Of a DNA stretch of 64,000 bases, positions 34,901-47,947 are shown piece after piece. The notes under the pieces were generated by a model. The model saw nothing but the letters and a program-made list of their open reading frames with translations, did not search any database and was not told the origin of the DNA. The stretch's first letter is position 1; every line of letters starts with the position of its first letter. Source of the stretch: Anaeramoeba flamelloides (lineage: Eukaryota > Metamonada > Anaeramoebidae); NCBI GenBank assembly GCA_027625915.1, contig JANTQA010000051.1, positions 2,604,501 to 2,668,500 of the forward strand, written 5' to 3'. A program made the translations under genes and the position numbers.

Positions 34901-37311
34901 ATATTATATGATATATTTTCTTGATGACTGTTTTTGTGGAGCTAAACTGTATTTAATATTGACCACCTTATCGAGGAAAGAGTCTTGGTTGTTCTTTGTT
35001 ACATTTCTTCAGGTAAAATTAAATTAATAAAAAAATGAAAAAAAAAATATTTTTTAACTTTTATTATTCAAATAACGATATACAAAAAAATAATTTATTT
35101 TTTTACCATCATTTATTTTTTCAAAGAAAAAAACAAAATCAGAAAATAATGATCATAATTGTTGACCGTTCATTTTGAAAATTATGAAAATCCAGGGTTG
35201 AAATCTTTTAGAAATCATTGTTTCAATATTCTTTAATTTTTATCACATGTATTATAGTTTCTTTAATTTTTGTTATTTAGATATTTTATTTAATTTCTAT
35301 GATTTCGGTAGAAATGTGTATTATAATATTTATTTTTGAAATTGGGATTGAAATTGTTATTTTATAATTAAATCATTCAAATTCATTTTTCTATTTGATA
35401 AAAAAAAGTATTTGATAATAAAAACATTTTCTATAAATCATAAATCTTTACAGTAATCTTGTAAAATCAAAAAAAAAAAAATATCCTAAAAAGGGAATAA
35501 AAACAGTGCCATATTGTTCATGAATTAGAAAATCTGATAATAATCCTCTCTAAGACCAAATTAATAGATAAAACTCAAAATAAAATTAAATTCATCATCA
35601 CTCAATAATTGTTCTTGGTATTATTGTGGAATAAATACAAAACTTTCGATATGTGAGGTATCTGGTAAATTTCTTTAGAATATCTTTACCCTTAAATCAA
35701 AATTTATTTTTAGATAAAATTTTTGATTAGAAATTAAAACGAAAAATTACTTTACTATTAAAAATTTTAATCATAAAAACTCGACTTTTTTAATAAGAAA
35801 TATGTTGATTTGCTTTTAAACTCTAATTAATCTAATTCTAAATTAGAAAATCCAATTTAAATGATTTTTTTTTCTAAAAATGTAGAGAATATACAAAAAC
35901 AGTATTAAGAAAAATGGAAATTGTGGGTTAGATAAAAATATAGTTTTAATAAACCATTCATCATTTAGAAACAAATTTAATTTATAATATAACTAAACAT
36001 TACAGAACTTTAAATCCCCTGGGATAATTTATTCGACATTGGTAATACCAATTTTTATAACACTTTAGTCTGTAAAACGGAGTTGATTTTTTCGTGTTAA
36101 AAAATTGGTAAATAAGGGAAAGTATAAGTATTAGATCTAAATTTAACTTTGAGATATTTGTTAAATTAAATAATAACTAATATTTTTGAAAATATCTTGA
36201 CTAATCTATGAAACAAAAATAAAGAAAAAAACTACTAATGATAAATAATATTTGTGTCTAGAATGCCTAGCTTTTCTGGAGGTTTTCTGTTTTATATGTT
36301 AAGTGTTCTAGGTTTTTTTTAATTTTTGAAATAAACAGAAAACTAAAGAAAAGCAACGGTGGTATCCATATATCATAAAATAATTGAGGAAAATCTAGAA
36401 ATTGTACTTTATTAATTTGAATTTTGAAACAAAAAAAAAACTCAAATTAAATAACCCAGTGTTTTGCTGGGTACAAAAGAATAGATTAAAGTTTATAATT
36501 TTACTCAATTCTTTTGAATCCTTAAAAACCTAACGAAAAAACAAATCTATTTATATATTCAATTTAAATTAATAAAAAATTCTTTAATTGGTCAAAATAC
36601 TTGATTCCCTATTTGAAAGATATTTATCAAAATAAAAATACTTTTTAAAAATTAGATTATAAACTCAAAACTGTTAAGAAAAAAGTTTATGAATTTTTTA
36701 CTATTAAATTGAAAAAAAAATATTACTGAAAAACTGCCTTTTTCAACTTTAATTGTAAAATCTCTATAAAAATAATTTTGATTAAAGTTCTTTTCATAAA
36801 CCAAAAGTATTTATTTTAATTGAAGCTATTGAGAAGTGCAAAATTAATAAATAGTTAAATTTTTTTTGAAAAAAAATGTTCAGGGTTATGAGGTTAAAGT
36901 TTTTTATAGTGGAATGTTCATAACATATATAAAGCAAATATCTGTGTTTATATTTTTTTGGGATTAGATAGAACGACTATTCAGTCTCTATTTTTAGAGT
37001 TTTTTTGATAAAAAATAAGTTTTATCACACCTCATCCATAGAGGGTATGGGTAGTATTAAATGAAAATCGATTTTTATCAATCAAACTCTTAAAATAGAG
37101 GGTGAATGTTTAAACTCTGTATTTTTGTTCCTTTTTTTGTATTAAATGAGGAAAAAAATATGTTTCAAATTCAAATGATTGATTTCTTAAATGATTTCTT
37201 GACGTTTGAGGAGATTTAGTTTATTTTTTATGGTTTTACATAAAATTTAAGGAAGCAAATATGATTTCATGAATCTTCTCTCGTACTGAAAAATGAACAA
37301 ACATGGAAAGA
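34901..37311. other. A+T-rich spacer with degenerate family F pieces
   Basis: 36243-36345 and 36500-36545 carry GTTCTAGGTTTTTTTTAATT, AAATAAACAGAAAA and AAAAACCTAACGAAAA as at 48150-48500 and 17785-17886. No gene. Confidence 0.55.
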
Positions 37312-37745
37312 AAATCACAATCCATATAAATTGCTTAAAGACTTTTCTAACTTTCAGACTGACAGTCTGTAAGATTTCAGTCTTTTGATATTCTTTCATA
37401 TTTTTTCAAATTACAAATACTTGATACAAACTTTTAAAAGACTAAAAAAAGGGTAAAAAAAATAATTAACAAAAGACACACACGCACAAATAATGGTGTC
37501 TTAATATTTTGAGTTTTTGAGAAAATTATATATTTAGTCAAAAAACTTAAAATATTAAGACATCACTTTTTGTTAATGTGGAAAATTTCGTATTTAATTG
37601 AAATTTGAAAAGTTTGACATGTAAAAACTTTTAAATTCAAAGTTATTGAATTTTGATCTTTTAATTCCTTTCAAAATTTTGCACAATTTCAAGAAAAGAA
37701 TAGCATTGTGAATTAAAAGATAGTGACTACAATTTTTTTGATATT
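37312..37745 (+). repeat. Left arm of an inverted duplication, upstream of RCC1-BTB exon 1
   Basis: Blocks CACAATCCATATAAAT, GTAAGATTTCAGTCT, CAAATACTTGATACAAACTTT, TAATTAACAAAAGA and AGTGACTACAATTTTT return in reverse-complement order at 41085-41540, within the gene's intron. The left copy ends about 60 bp before the start codon, so it includes the likely promoter and leader. Confidence 0.75.
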
Positions 37746-37802
37746 CTTGTTGTGAATAATCTTCTATTTGAAAAAATTAACATTTTTTCTTTTTTTAAAC
37801 TA

Positions 37803-40800
37803 ATGTCAGAAATTTTTGCACTAGGTAACAATTACAATGGTACCCTTGGTTATCATGATCACCAATGCTTAAGAATTGATAGTAAAATTAAGTTATCACT
37901 TGTGAATCGCACACTAGCATGCTCTGGCATGAAGAACTCTTCCTGTTTTTTGCTGGGGAATGGGAGAGTTTATCAGGTCATCGAATACAAAAACTTATTG
38001 GATTTGAATGTGGAAAATATTCAAGAAATTGCCTCTGGAAGCAACCATTATCTTGCTTTAACGAACGAAGGGAAGGTGTATACTTGGTCTTCATTATCAC
38101 GATCAAATATTTTTGGATCTTCACAACAAAAGAATTGGAATAAACCCATGCTCTTAGAAGAGCTAAGTGATAAAGGAATTACTTCAGTTCATGCAACAGA
38201 CAATTGTTCCTTTTTTTTAAACGAGTACAGTGGCGATTTGTATGCGAGTGGGAAGAACGAGCTTGGTATATGTCTTACCGAGTCCAAAATGAATCAATTT
38301 CTCCCAACCACACTTGTTCAAACATCTATTGATCGTCTTTTTACCGGGTTCTCCAGTCATGGATTTTTCCAAAAGTCAAATGGAGAAATCAAGGGGTTTG
38401 GAAAGAATGATGAATGTTTGGATCTTTTTTTCAATTTTTTGTTTTTGATCTTGTTTTTTTCTTCTTTTGTTTATTTCTCTTCGCACCAAGAATTGTTTGT
38501 GTGTCCAAAAAAATTTTAGCAAATAATTTTAAAAGTTGCTTTAAAAAACCAAAACGAACATTGAAAAACTCTGAAGGTTTCATCCTCAGAAGAGTTAACA
38601 GAGGTTTCAAATACGAGAGTGAAAGTCGATTTACAAAGTAAGAGATGATTTGTTTTAAAAAAGCACTTCAATTTTGGGATAGTGTTTGGCATCTTCAAAA
38701 ACAACAGATTGGAAATTATTAGTCATTAATTAAAAAACAATTCTCTTCCATCTAATCGAAATTCTGATCCTTCCCTTTGTATTTTTCAAATTCAAAGATC
38801 TTGGGTCTAACATTGAAAATTTACAAAATAGAAAAACAAATAATTTTTTTTATTTTTTTTTTTTTTTTTGATCATTTGAGAAGTGTAAATTACACTCCAA
38901 ATGTCCTTTTACTTAATTTTACTCAAAAGCGATTTAAGAGTAAAACCACAGATTTCACGGTTGTTCAAGGGAAAGAAATACCCAATTTTTACAATGTTTG
39001 AAAAGCAAAAGCAAAAAGTCGAGAAATAAAAATAAAAAAAGGAAAAAAAATTGAAATTTAAGGACTACGTTGGCAATTCAACAATTTACCTCAACACCTT
39101 TTTGCCCAATCTCATTTAAAAAGTGAAGTTAGGATCTTGGAAATATTTTCCAATTTGGTTCAAAAAATCATTTTATGTCATTTTTTTTTATGAAAATGAA
39201 AAAGAAATTTTGAGATACGTGAACTCGAACACCTTGTTAAGGATGGTAAAAATGAAAAAAAAAAATAATCACGATTTTTTAACATTAAAAAAACTCTCAA
39301 TAATAAACTTTAAAGCTTAATAATCGTATTTTCAATGATTTTTGATCATTGAGTTACTTTGAATTGTTACATTTTCTCCACAAACAATTAATCCGTCCCA
39401 ACCCTACTGAGAAATATTTATAAGACATACAAATTGGTTGTTTCTTATAAAATTGTGTTTTTAGAAATAGAAAATTCAATTTCGATCAGAAGATCAAAAT
39501 TTCAACTTCTCTTACTTAATCCAGTTATTATTTTTTTGTAAAAACCAAGAAAAAAATTTAATTATCTTAAGATAAGAAATCACAGAAATCACAGAAACCA
39601 TGGAAACTTGAAAGCGTTTTTCGATCATTGCTTTTAAATTGTAAAAATCTGAGATTATAACAATTTTGGAAAAATGAAGATCCACATTAATGTAAGTTTT
39701 TTTATTGATTTGTTTGTCAATTTCAAAAGGAAGCAAAAAATAGATAACTTATTTTAATCTTATATTATAAATTTTACAGTTTAGGATGAGCTTTAATAAC
39801 TCTTTTACGGTTTGTTGAACAAAATAAAATTTCAGAATAGAAAATCAATTTGAGGTCTTATAAATTTTTCAAGGTATTTCTGGAAAGGCTGTATCGATTA
39901 TTACAAAGTTTTTGTGATTTTGGCTTATTTTTTTTTGTTTCTTTTTGTTTTTCCTTGAATTAAATCTTCCCACCATGACTAAGAGGAGAGTGTCTCCTCG
40001 AATTTTTTTTGGAACAACATGATCCATGTCAAACACATAAAATATTAGGTTTCGGGTACTTCTTAGATAAAGTTTTTTTTGTTTGGATCGTTTCTTTTAT
40101 AACCCAATTTGTTGTGTCACGGAATTGGGTTGAGGTGTTGTGGGAAAGGTTTGGTGAGATTTTGCAAGAAAGGATCTTTTCGAAATTAAATTTGGGAAAA
40201 TTAGTCAGTTTTTGTTTTTAAAAAATAAATTTCTTTGTCAGTTGAAGAAAAAATGATCTTTATAATTTTTGGAATTGCGAATTTTGGTGGATTCAATACA
40301 ATACCAAACCATTTGCCGTACCATTTCATCAAAAAAATGTCTTTTTTTTCAAAGAACAAATACCTCTCATCCAAAATTGCCAATTTTCTCCATTTTGACC
40401 TTTTGGGTGAAAATTGAAAACCATTTCATCTTAACTCACACACCATAAAATAACACTAGTTAACCCCCAACAAGTCAAAATGGTTTTCAATTTTCACCTG
40501 GAAAGAAATTTTCTCCAAAAGCTGTTTTTTCCGATCATTCTTTTTCATTTTGAGATACGAGGAATCTAAAATTCAGACTTTTTCTGAAAAAAAATTCATT
40601 TTTTCATACTTGGATCTCACTAAATAAATATTTGTGAGATATATCAATCACCAAATACTCTATAAAATACACCAAACAACAAATTTTCAATTGCCAACGT
40701 AGTCGTTAAAAAGGGTTTATCAGAAGCAATTGGTTAAAAATCTAAAAAAAAAAAAACCAAATGCTATCTTTAATTAAGAACACCCAAAATTACAGCTACG

Positions 40801-43800
40801 GTACTTTTGATTAATTTAATTTAATTTGATAATTGATCATGAATATTTATTTGTGAGGTTGTTATTTAATTTTTGTAATTTATAATTTCTTTTTGATCTG
40901 ATTTTCATAAAACCATTTGGTATTTTTTGTCTTTTCTTTTTGGTTTTTATTTTCAAGTTACATATACTTTCGTGTTTCAGTGTCTCGGTATTAGTAAGTA
41001 ACCGCTTGAGCTTTTTCCTTTTTAATTCTTCTTCATAATAAAAAAAATTCATCCAATTAAAAAAATTGAAAAAAATAAAATCTTTTAATATTGGACACGA
41101 CAAGAATAGCACAAAAATTGTAGTCACTTTTTTTACTTGTCAACACTTTGTTTTTTTCAAATTGTTCCAAATTTTGAAAGGAATTACAAGATCACAATTC
41201 AACAACTTTCAATTTAAAAGTTTTTACAAGTTAAATTTTTAAAAACATGTAATTTAAACAGCTTTCCAATTTTTCGGTTTTTCGAAATAGGATTTAGGTT
41301 TTAAAAGTTGTAAAATATTTTTCTTTTGGATAACTTTCAAAAATTTCAATTAAATTCAAAATGTTATCTTTTGTTAATTATTATTTTTTGCACTTTTTTG
41401 GCTTACAAAAGTTTGTATCAAGTATTTGAAATATGAAAAAATATAAAAGATTATCAGAGACTGAAATCTTGCAGACTTCTAGCCTGAAAGTTTTACAAGG
41501 TCTTAAAGGTATTTATATGGATTGTGCTATTTTGGTCGTGTTTGTCTAAATTAACCCCCAAAATGAAGTACATTCAATAAACAGGACATTACATAAAATT
41601 CTATTGCAAAATATTATCAACAAACACGCTTATTTAAGGGACTAGTAAACTAAAAAAAATCTTCAAGTAAATTTAATAGTAAATTCAAAAAAATTACCAC
41701 ATCTTGAAATTGAAAAATAATGTAATAATCTGATTACTACAAAATAAAACTTACTTTCAATGCTATTTTCCAGAAATGAATTATTGTTGTTAAAAGTTTG
41801 ATCCATTTTTCTCCTTTTTGAAAAGTTCAAAACTCAACATATTTCTTTATTATTATAAAAAAAAATATTTTCTTTGAAAGAAGATTGAAATATTATCTTC
41901 TCGAAGGAGGTATACAAAAATACACTTTAAAAATCAAACCACTAAGTTTTAAAGTTACTCATTATAAAAAATCTACTTAATTTCAAAAAAATTACAATAA
42001 TTATTTTAAACTTGAAAACAATATTTTTTTTTGATTCAAAGATTAGTTCAAATCAATTTTTTCTTTTTATTGAATCAAAAAATCTGAGAAAAATACCCAA
42101 ACAATTAAATTAAAAAATTCTCCCAAAATCACCATATCAAGCATGGAAAATCCAACTTATAATCTAAAAAAATACTTTTTAATTTGATTATTTATAATCA
42201 ATAATTAATAAACCCAATCTTGATTTTTCAGTAAGTCATTAACAACACAAAGATTAAATTTATCAATAGGCTTTACAATTATTTTTCAATTTTTTAAAGA
42301 TTTTCAAACAAATAAAACGAATTCAAATAAATAATTCTAATAAAAAAAGAAAATATACTATCAAATAATTGATTTTAATACTAATAGTTCCTTGTTTGTA
42401 CTATGAATATTTGAAAAGGAATATTGCCTAATCTTTTAAATTTCAAGAAATTTCATAAATATATGTTGAATAAAATAAATGATCAATTTATTTAAGATCT
42501 TCAAGTGATTCAATATTTGATTTATTTTTATGGTATTTTTAAAATAAGATTAAAAGCTCAAGGTTACTTGTTCATACAGACTCTCAGAAATTACTAAAAG
42601 TGAGATTTCTTCAAAAATAAAATTTTTTGCAAATTTTTCTTTTTTCTGTTTGATCCAAAAATCCCAACAAAAAATTATCAGATCTTTTGACTACAAATTC
42701 CATTGGGAAAAATGAACTCTTTTTAAAACTGAAAACTCATCTCTCTAAAGTTGATAAATGGAGATTTATATCGTGGTTTAATGGTATCATTATGTAAATA
42801 ATTACTCTATTGTCTTGGTTGGGAAAAAAAAATAAGATATTTTAATAGTCAATGTAATCATTTAAAAGAAATTTTCATAGCCTCAATTTTCTTATAATTA
42901 ATTGGTATTTTCAAAGATCTTTTTTTTTTTCTTTTTTTTTTTTTACACTTGGCTTGATTAAAAAAAAAAGAAATAAATGAAAAGAGGAATGAAAAAAAAG
43001 AAAAGACAGCAAAAAAAAAAAAAAATTTGACTATTCAGAAAAAATGATTCTGATCTTGAAATTGAAATTTTTTTTTTTTACAAGTATAAACAAAAATTCA
43101 AATTTTTCCACACAGCCAAAACAGTTAAAAGAATCACAATAATAAAATTTCATTCAAATCGGAAATAATTTTGATTTTTGTAAAAATAGGAAAATCATTT
43201 TTTCATCATTTTGGCTTTTTTTTTTATATTTTCATTTAATTTTTATGATTTACAAAACCTTTTTCGTTCTATCAAAATAATTTTTTCGATTGATTGATAT
43301 TAGGTAAAAGTCGGTTTCTTCAAAACAGAAGAACTCAAATAAAATTAGTTGATGGTATCTAACCCTTTGATCAAGCAATATTCCTAATAGAATTTTTAAC
43401 AAATTTGCCAATACATTTTTTTATTTTGCTCTCTCTCCAAAAATTTAAACATACTGATAACTGTATCTATTTAGATACTCTTTTAATTAGAAGTCTCAAA
43501 TTTAGTCACTTCAAAATCCTCTCTTTAACAGATTCGATGACGTTTCATCCAACACTTAACAATAAATCCAATAGATTTTTTGTTTTTTTATCTCTAACAT
43601 TTTCACGTACCCTTTATTTATTAGTATTGATAATTATTTATTTTTTTTATAATGGGTATTGTAATTTTTAAGCAATTGTTAACATTTCAATTAGTGAATG
43701 GTTCTAATTTAGTATTTCTTCACAAATTTATTAAATAAGATTTTTTTTTTTCACAAATTGAATTTTTAGTGTGTTTTAAAATTTTTGAATTGGAGTTTAG

Positions 43801-46044
43801 TATTGAAAAAGATCACTTACATGAAAATGTGTCAAGGCATCTTTATTAATTGTTAATATTAAGAAAATTAAAAATCAAATCCTTTTTATAACTAAACAAA
43901 TTTGTAATGAACTCAGTAATAAACCTATCTAAAATTCATCAAAGTGGAGAGTATCTAATGAATACTCATTTAATTTTTTGTTCAACAAAAGTATTTCTAC
44001 CTATTTTGAAAAAAATTAGAGTTTTTTTAAGGGTTGAATCAGAATTTGGACACTTATATTTTAATTTTACTTGTATTTTGATTAAATATAGTTTTGAACA
44101 ATTTTTATTTAATTAATCAGCATTATAATAAGTATAAAGTAATAATTTTAAAACTTTGATTCTTAAATAAAAGAAATTATTCACCAATAACAAAACAATT
44201 TCCCTCATCTTAACAATTAATAATGATGCACAAACTTATTTTTATGTACGGTATTTTTGTCAATGCTTTATATTGGATAAAACATATTGGATTTGTTCAA
44301 TTTACTTATTAATTTTTTTCTTCTGACTGAAAAGGGGTTTAGTTTAAAAATAAATCCCTTAATAAAAAAAAAAAAATTGAAATTTTTATTCTTCTATTGA
44401 ACACAGCAAAGTCTTAACTATGAAAATAAATTTTTAAACTTTGATAAAAACAGAAAAAAATACAATATTTCTATTTATTTTTCATTCTACCATTAATTTC
44501 AAAATAAAAAGATCAAAATTTTCATTCAGCTTTCCCAAAAAAATCATAATTCAAGAATATAAATAAAATATAAAAGTTCCAATTTCTAAAAAAGGAAAAT
44601 TAAGAGTCTAAGCTTTTCTATATCGATTATTAAATTTTATAAGTTGACTAACATTGTTTGGTAAAATCTTTTTTTGGAAAGCTGAATGAAACTTTTGTTC
44701 CGTTTATTTTTCAACAAATAGTATTTGTAATTAACCAACTATTAATAATTCTCTGTTTATTATTTCTTCAAACTCTATTATTGAAACTACGTTATTTATT
44801 AAATTTTCAAAAGGAAATTAAAATTTAATTTCAAAATTTTTATTTAAAATATAAAAAATGTATAAAAATTCCTTTCAATAAATAATTTATTTAACACTAT
44901 TACTTATTTCAAAACTATTTTATTTATTATTATCTTGTAAAAAAAAAAATCACACCAAATAGTTCAATTAGGTATATCAGATAAAAAAATTAATGAAATT
45001 TCCAGAATAGTTCCAGAATTAAAAGAGTATAGAATTAAAGATATTTCTCTAGGAATGAATTTTTCAATGGCTTTAACGACAGATGGCAAAATTCTATCAT
45101 GTGGTAATAAGGATAGCATTTCAACAAAAAACAATAGAACAATGTTTGCACCTTATCCACAATTAAAAAATATATTCATGAGTTATATTAGTTCTGGAAA
45201 TGAATTTTCTGTCTCAACATCAAACGAAGGTGAAGTCTGGGTATTTGGTAAATATCCAGCTGGTAAGGTAAGTGTACCAACAAAGATATATACATTCAAA
45301 AAGCCATGCAGGGCAATAAAATGCTCGCACTCAAGTGGTGTTTGGTTCTATAGTGCAAAGGATACAATAAGCAGTGATTTGTTTAAATTGTTTAAGACTG
45401 GAGATGTTTCAGATTGCAAAATAAAAGGTATACCTTTACATAAAATTTTTGTCGAATGTAGATTAAAAAAAAAATTTGATGAAATTTGTAAAATATTAGA
45501 AAATAAAACAAAAAGAGAAACTTTATTAATAATGAATTGGGTATATTCTGGTGAATTCAAAACAGAACCAAAAGAAACATTTCGATTATTACAATTATTT
45601 GATTTTAAAAATCTTGGAAAACATAAACTCCGTGATGACCTAAAAAAATTATTAAAAGACGATGATTCAAAAGACTTTAATTTATTAATCCCTGATATTG
45701 ACCAAGAAGAGGAAGGGGAAGAGGGAGGGGGGGAGGGAGAGGGAGAGGATGACTTTGAAGAAATACCAGTTCATAAATTCATTTTAGCTGCAAGATCTGG
45801 TTTGTTTAGAGACATGTTTAGAAATATTGAACAAAAAGAAAATAATGTAAAGGACTATTCAAATAAATCTCTTGAAGCAATTGAATTAATAATCGATTTT
45901 ATATATACTGGTGATTGTAAAGTAACTGCAGATACAGACGTTTCATTTGTTATCGATGAACTGGAAGATGCTCAAGATTATTATCAGTTAAATCCCGATT
46001 GTAACATATTAAGAATATTTAAAGATGCTGCAAGAAAATTTTGA
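37803..46044 (+). CDS. RCC1-repeat protein with tandem BTB domains (two exons)
   Basis: Exon 1 is 37803-38415 and exon 2 is 44963-46044. The joint reads GKNDE-F-QLG, an intact RCC1 blade motif, in phase 1; the product is 564 aa. The ATG at 37803 (MSEIFALGNNYNGTLG) is chosen because it starts at the first RCC1 blade. RCC1-like repeats cover about residues 1-330 (ALGNN...LG, IASGSNHYLALTNEGKVY, ASGKNELG, ISLGMNFSMALTTDGKI, SSGNEFSVSTSNEGEVWVFG). BTB 1 spans about 340-430 (DVSDCKIKGIPLHKIF; LIMNWVYSGEF) and BTB 2 about 465-555 (VHKFILAARSGLFRDMF; IIDFIYTGDCKV), with an acidic Glu/Gly run (453-468) inside the second. BTB domains dimerise and often recruit Cullin-3; RCC1 propellers bind proteins or GTPases. 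Exact partner unknown. The intron is 6.5 kb and repeat-rich. Confidence 0.88.
40404..40502. repeat. Hairpin with 21-bp perfect arms
   Basis: GGTGAAAATTGAAAACCATTT on the left (about 40406) returns as AAATGGTTTTCAATTTTCACC near 40480, separated by about 50 bp that is richer in C than the surroundings. Confidence 0.85.
40837..41070 (-). other. Possible minus-strand coding remnant inside the intron
   Basis: An open frame reading into 40837 on the minus strand has a basic, mixed composition (KRLLTNTETLKHESICNLK, then Lys/Arg-rich) and lies just downstream of the inverted copy of the RCC1-BTB promoter region. It could be a small gene driven from the duplicated promoter or a remnant. No domain recognised. 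Confidence 0.25.
41085..41540 (-). repeat. Right arm of the inverted duplication
   Basis: Reverse complement of 37312-37745 with insertions. A further short inverted match (GGACTACGTTGGCAATT at 39063 and AATTGCCAACGTAGTC at 40692) lies between the arms, so the duplicated segment was once larger. Confidence 0.75.
43090..43800 (+). repeat. Repeat family K, copy 1
   Basis: About 700 bp alignable with 60770-61480: AGTTAAAAGAATCACAATA-type start, TTAGTTGATGGTATCTAACC, GATAACTGTATCTATTTAGATAC, AATTAGAAGTCTCAAATTTAG, TTCAAAATCCTCTCTTTAAC and TTTCAATTAGTGAATGGTT. No conserved frame; origin unknown. Confidence 0.75.
43890..44130 (-). repeat. Inverse partial copy of element H
   Basis: AATAAACCTATCTAAAATTCATC and GTGGAGAGTATCTAAT match the reverse complement of 47700-47740 and more weakly of 4000-4050. 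Confidence 0.55.
44489..44723. mobile_element. Foldback MITE family B, copy 3
   Basis: GATCAAAATTTTCATTCAGC and its inverse GGAAAGCTGAATGAAACTTT, ending TCAACAAATAGTA. About 235 bp, in the RCC1-BTB intron. Confidence 0.85.
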
Positions 46045-46504
46045 AGATTTTAAATGTTAGTACCTGGGATAAGATCCAAATGAATGTTGAAATGTCTCTA
46101 AAGATTCCAATACGTTTAAGTAGTTTTGTTTGGTTTGATTCTCCCTTGTGAAATTTAAATAAATTCATTTCAAATTTATCATCTTTCAAATGCTTTTATT
46201 CTTGATATCTCTTGATTTTTTTTATAAATTTTTTCAGTCGAATATGGTTATTTAAGAAACGAAATTGGTTTAATTCACAAGTTTTCACTGTTCATAAAAT
46301 AACATGATCTCAATCACAATAAATTCTTTACATTATTTTTCTTGAGATCCCCTTCAAAAAACTATTCAATTTTATTTCAGGATTATTTTGGTATATATCT
46401 AATTTTACTTGTTGAATAAGTATGTGAATTCTTTTTTTTTTAAAAAAAAAAATTATATTTTCAACTAATTCCAAAGACATCTTAAAACGGATACTACATT
46501 GAAA
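46045..46504. other. 3' flank of RCC1-BTB gene
   Basis: A+T-rich, no gene seen. AAATAAATTCATT-type sequence shortly after the stop could serve polyadenylation, but no clear signal stands out. Confidence 0.45.
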
Positions 46505-46810
46505 AGAAAACTAAACCCCATTCCAAAAATTTGGACACAACCGAAACCAAAAATAGTATAAAAAAAACTCAATGTATTATATTTTTCCAAACTTAATATA
46601 AAATCACTTTTAAGTTTACATAATATTAATGTTTTTATAAGTAATCATTTTCATTAAATAAAAAAAAAAAAAAATTGGAGTGTCCAAAATGATGAAACTA
46701 ACTGAACAAAAAATGTATTGGTAAATTTGTTTAAATTTCACAAACAATTGTTGATCGATTAAATGATTAGATACTATCATCTAATTGTATTTGATTTTTC
46801 AATTTAAAAA
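46505..46810 (-). repeat. Repeat family J, copy 2
   Basis: Reverse complement of 34590-34900. The two copies lie in opposite orientation on either side of the RCC1-BTB gene, about 11.6 kb apart. Confidence 0.75.
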
Positions 46811-47906
46811 ACTCAACAGTAACCTTCGGTAGACCATTGAAAAGAAATTCCAGATCTAACGAAATAGATTATGTAGCTGCAAAAAAGGAAATGAAAACAC
46901 AATAAAAAAGATAAAGAATGAAATAGTTTGTAAAATCAAGATTATTTTCAAATTGAATGTAAAATGTGGTATTGTTATTCTTTCAACTGTTTAAACTGTG
47001 TCCAATCTTTTGGAATTTTGTATATTTACATTTCACCTCTTTGATCAATCGTTTTTAGAGACTAAAATAAAAAAAAAGCAAAATTTTAGTGAGACTTTTT
47101 AAAGAGAAATATTTAAATAATTATTTTTTATAGATTTGATTTAAAAATTCGTAAAATAAATTGAAATTTTATCATCGGTAAAATGTTAGTATCTCAAATT
47201 TTTCTAATTCTATCTTATTTGTGTTGGTAATTTGATTATATTTATTCTTGAGTTAGTGAAATTAAACAAAAAAAAAAAAAAAAATTCAATAATAAAGTGA
47301 TTTGAATAATCTACTCAACAGGAAAAATTATATTTGACTCTAAATTAAATTATTGTTTATTTTATTGAAAAAAAAATACCTGGCATGAAAATAATCCTGG
47401 GTACGGTCATTAATTGTTTTTATTAAGAAACTTGTGGTGTGATTGCATAATAATTCCTGTCATTGATAAAGAATTTCTTTTCTTTAAGAATCAAACTTTT
47501 CAAATTATAAATTTATACTTATTAGAATGATGAATAATTAAATAAAAATTGTTTAAAACAATATTAAATCAATCAGAAAACAAGAATAAATAATATCATT
47601 TTCCAAACCCATGGCAACCCTTCTATAAAACTCTTTTTTTTTTTTTTTTCAAAATAAGTGAATCTAATTCAGTTTATCAAACAATTCAAGAGTATTACAT
47701 AGATACTCTCCACTTTAATTAACTTTGGGTAGGTTTATTAATTATTTGATAATCTAGTTGGTTGGTTGTAAAGGGGTTTTAGATCAATACTTTTTAATTG
47801 TTTCGTTATGATTGTTTTTCTATTTGAGAAGTTAAAACACTACTTTAAAAAACAGTTTGTATGTAAATTTGTTTGTCAAAAACAAAACAAAATAATTAAA
47901 TAAAAT

Positions 47907-47947
<41 letters not shown>

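Larger units (their letters stand above)
38416..44962 (+). other. 6.5-kb intron of the RCC1-BTB gene
   Basis: Donor GTTTGG, acceptor CAAATAG. It contains the right arm of an inverted duplication (41085-41540), a 21-bp hairpin (40404-40502), family K copy 1 (43090-43800), an inverse H piece (43890-44130) and B3 (44489-44723). Open frames inside it are short and mostly low-complexity. Confidence 0.75.

Noticed and set aside
40009-40417. Frames of 60-70 codons in the RCC1-BTB intron
   Set aside because: Phe/Ile/Leu-rich, overlapping frames on both strands, no domain; most likely random.
42770-42835. tRNA-like start (GTGGTTTAATGGTATCATT)
   Set aside because: Resembles a D-arm, but no anticodon stem, TTCRA loop or acceptor stem partner follows.
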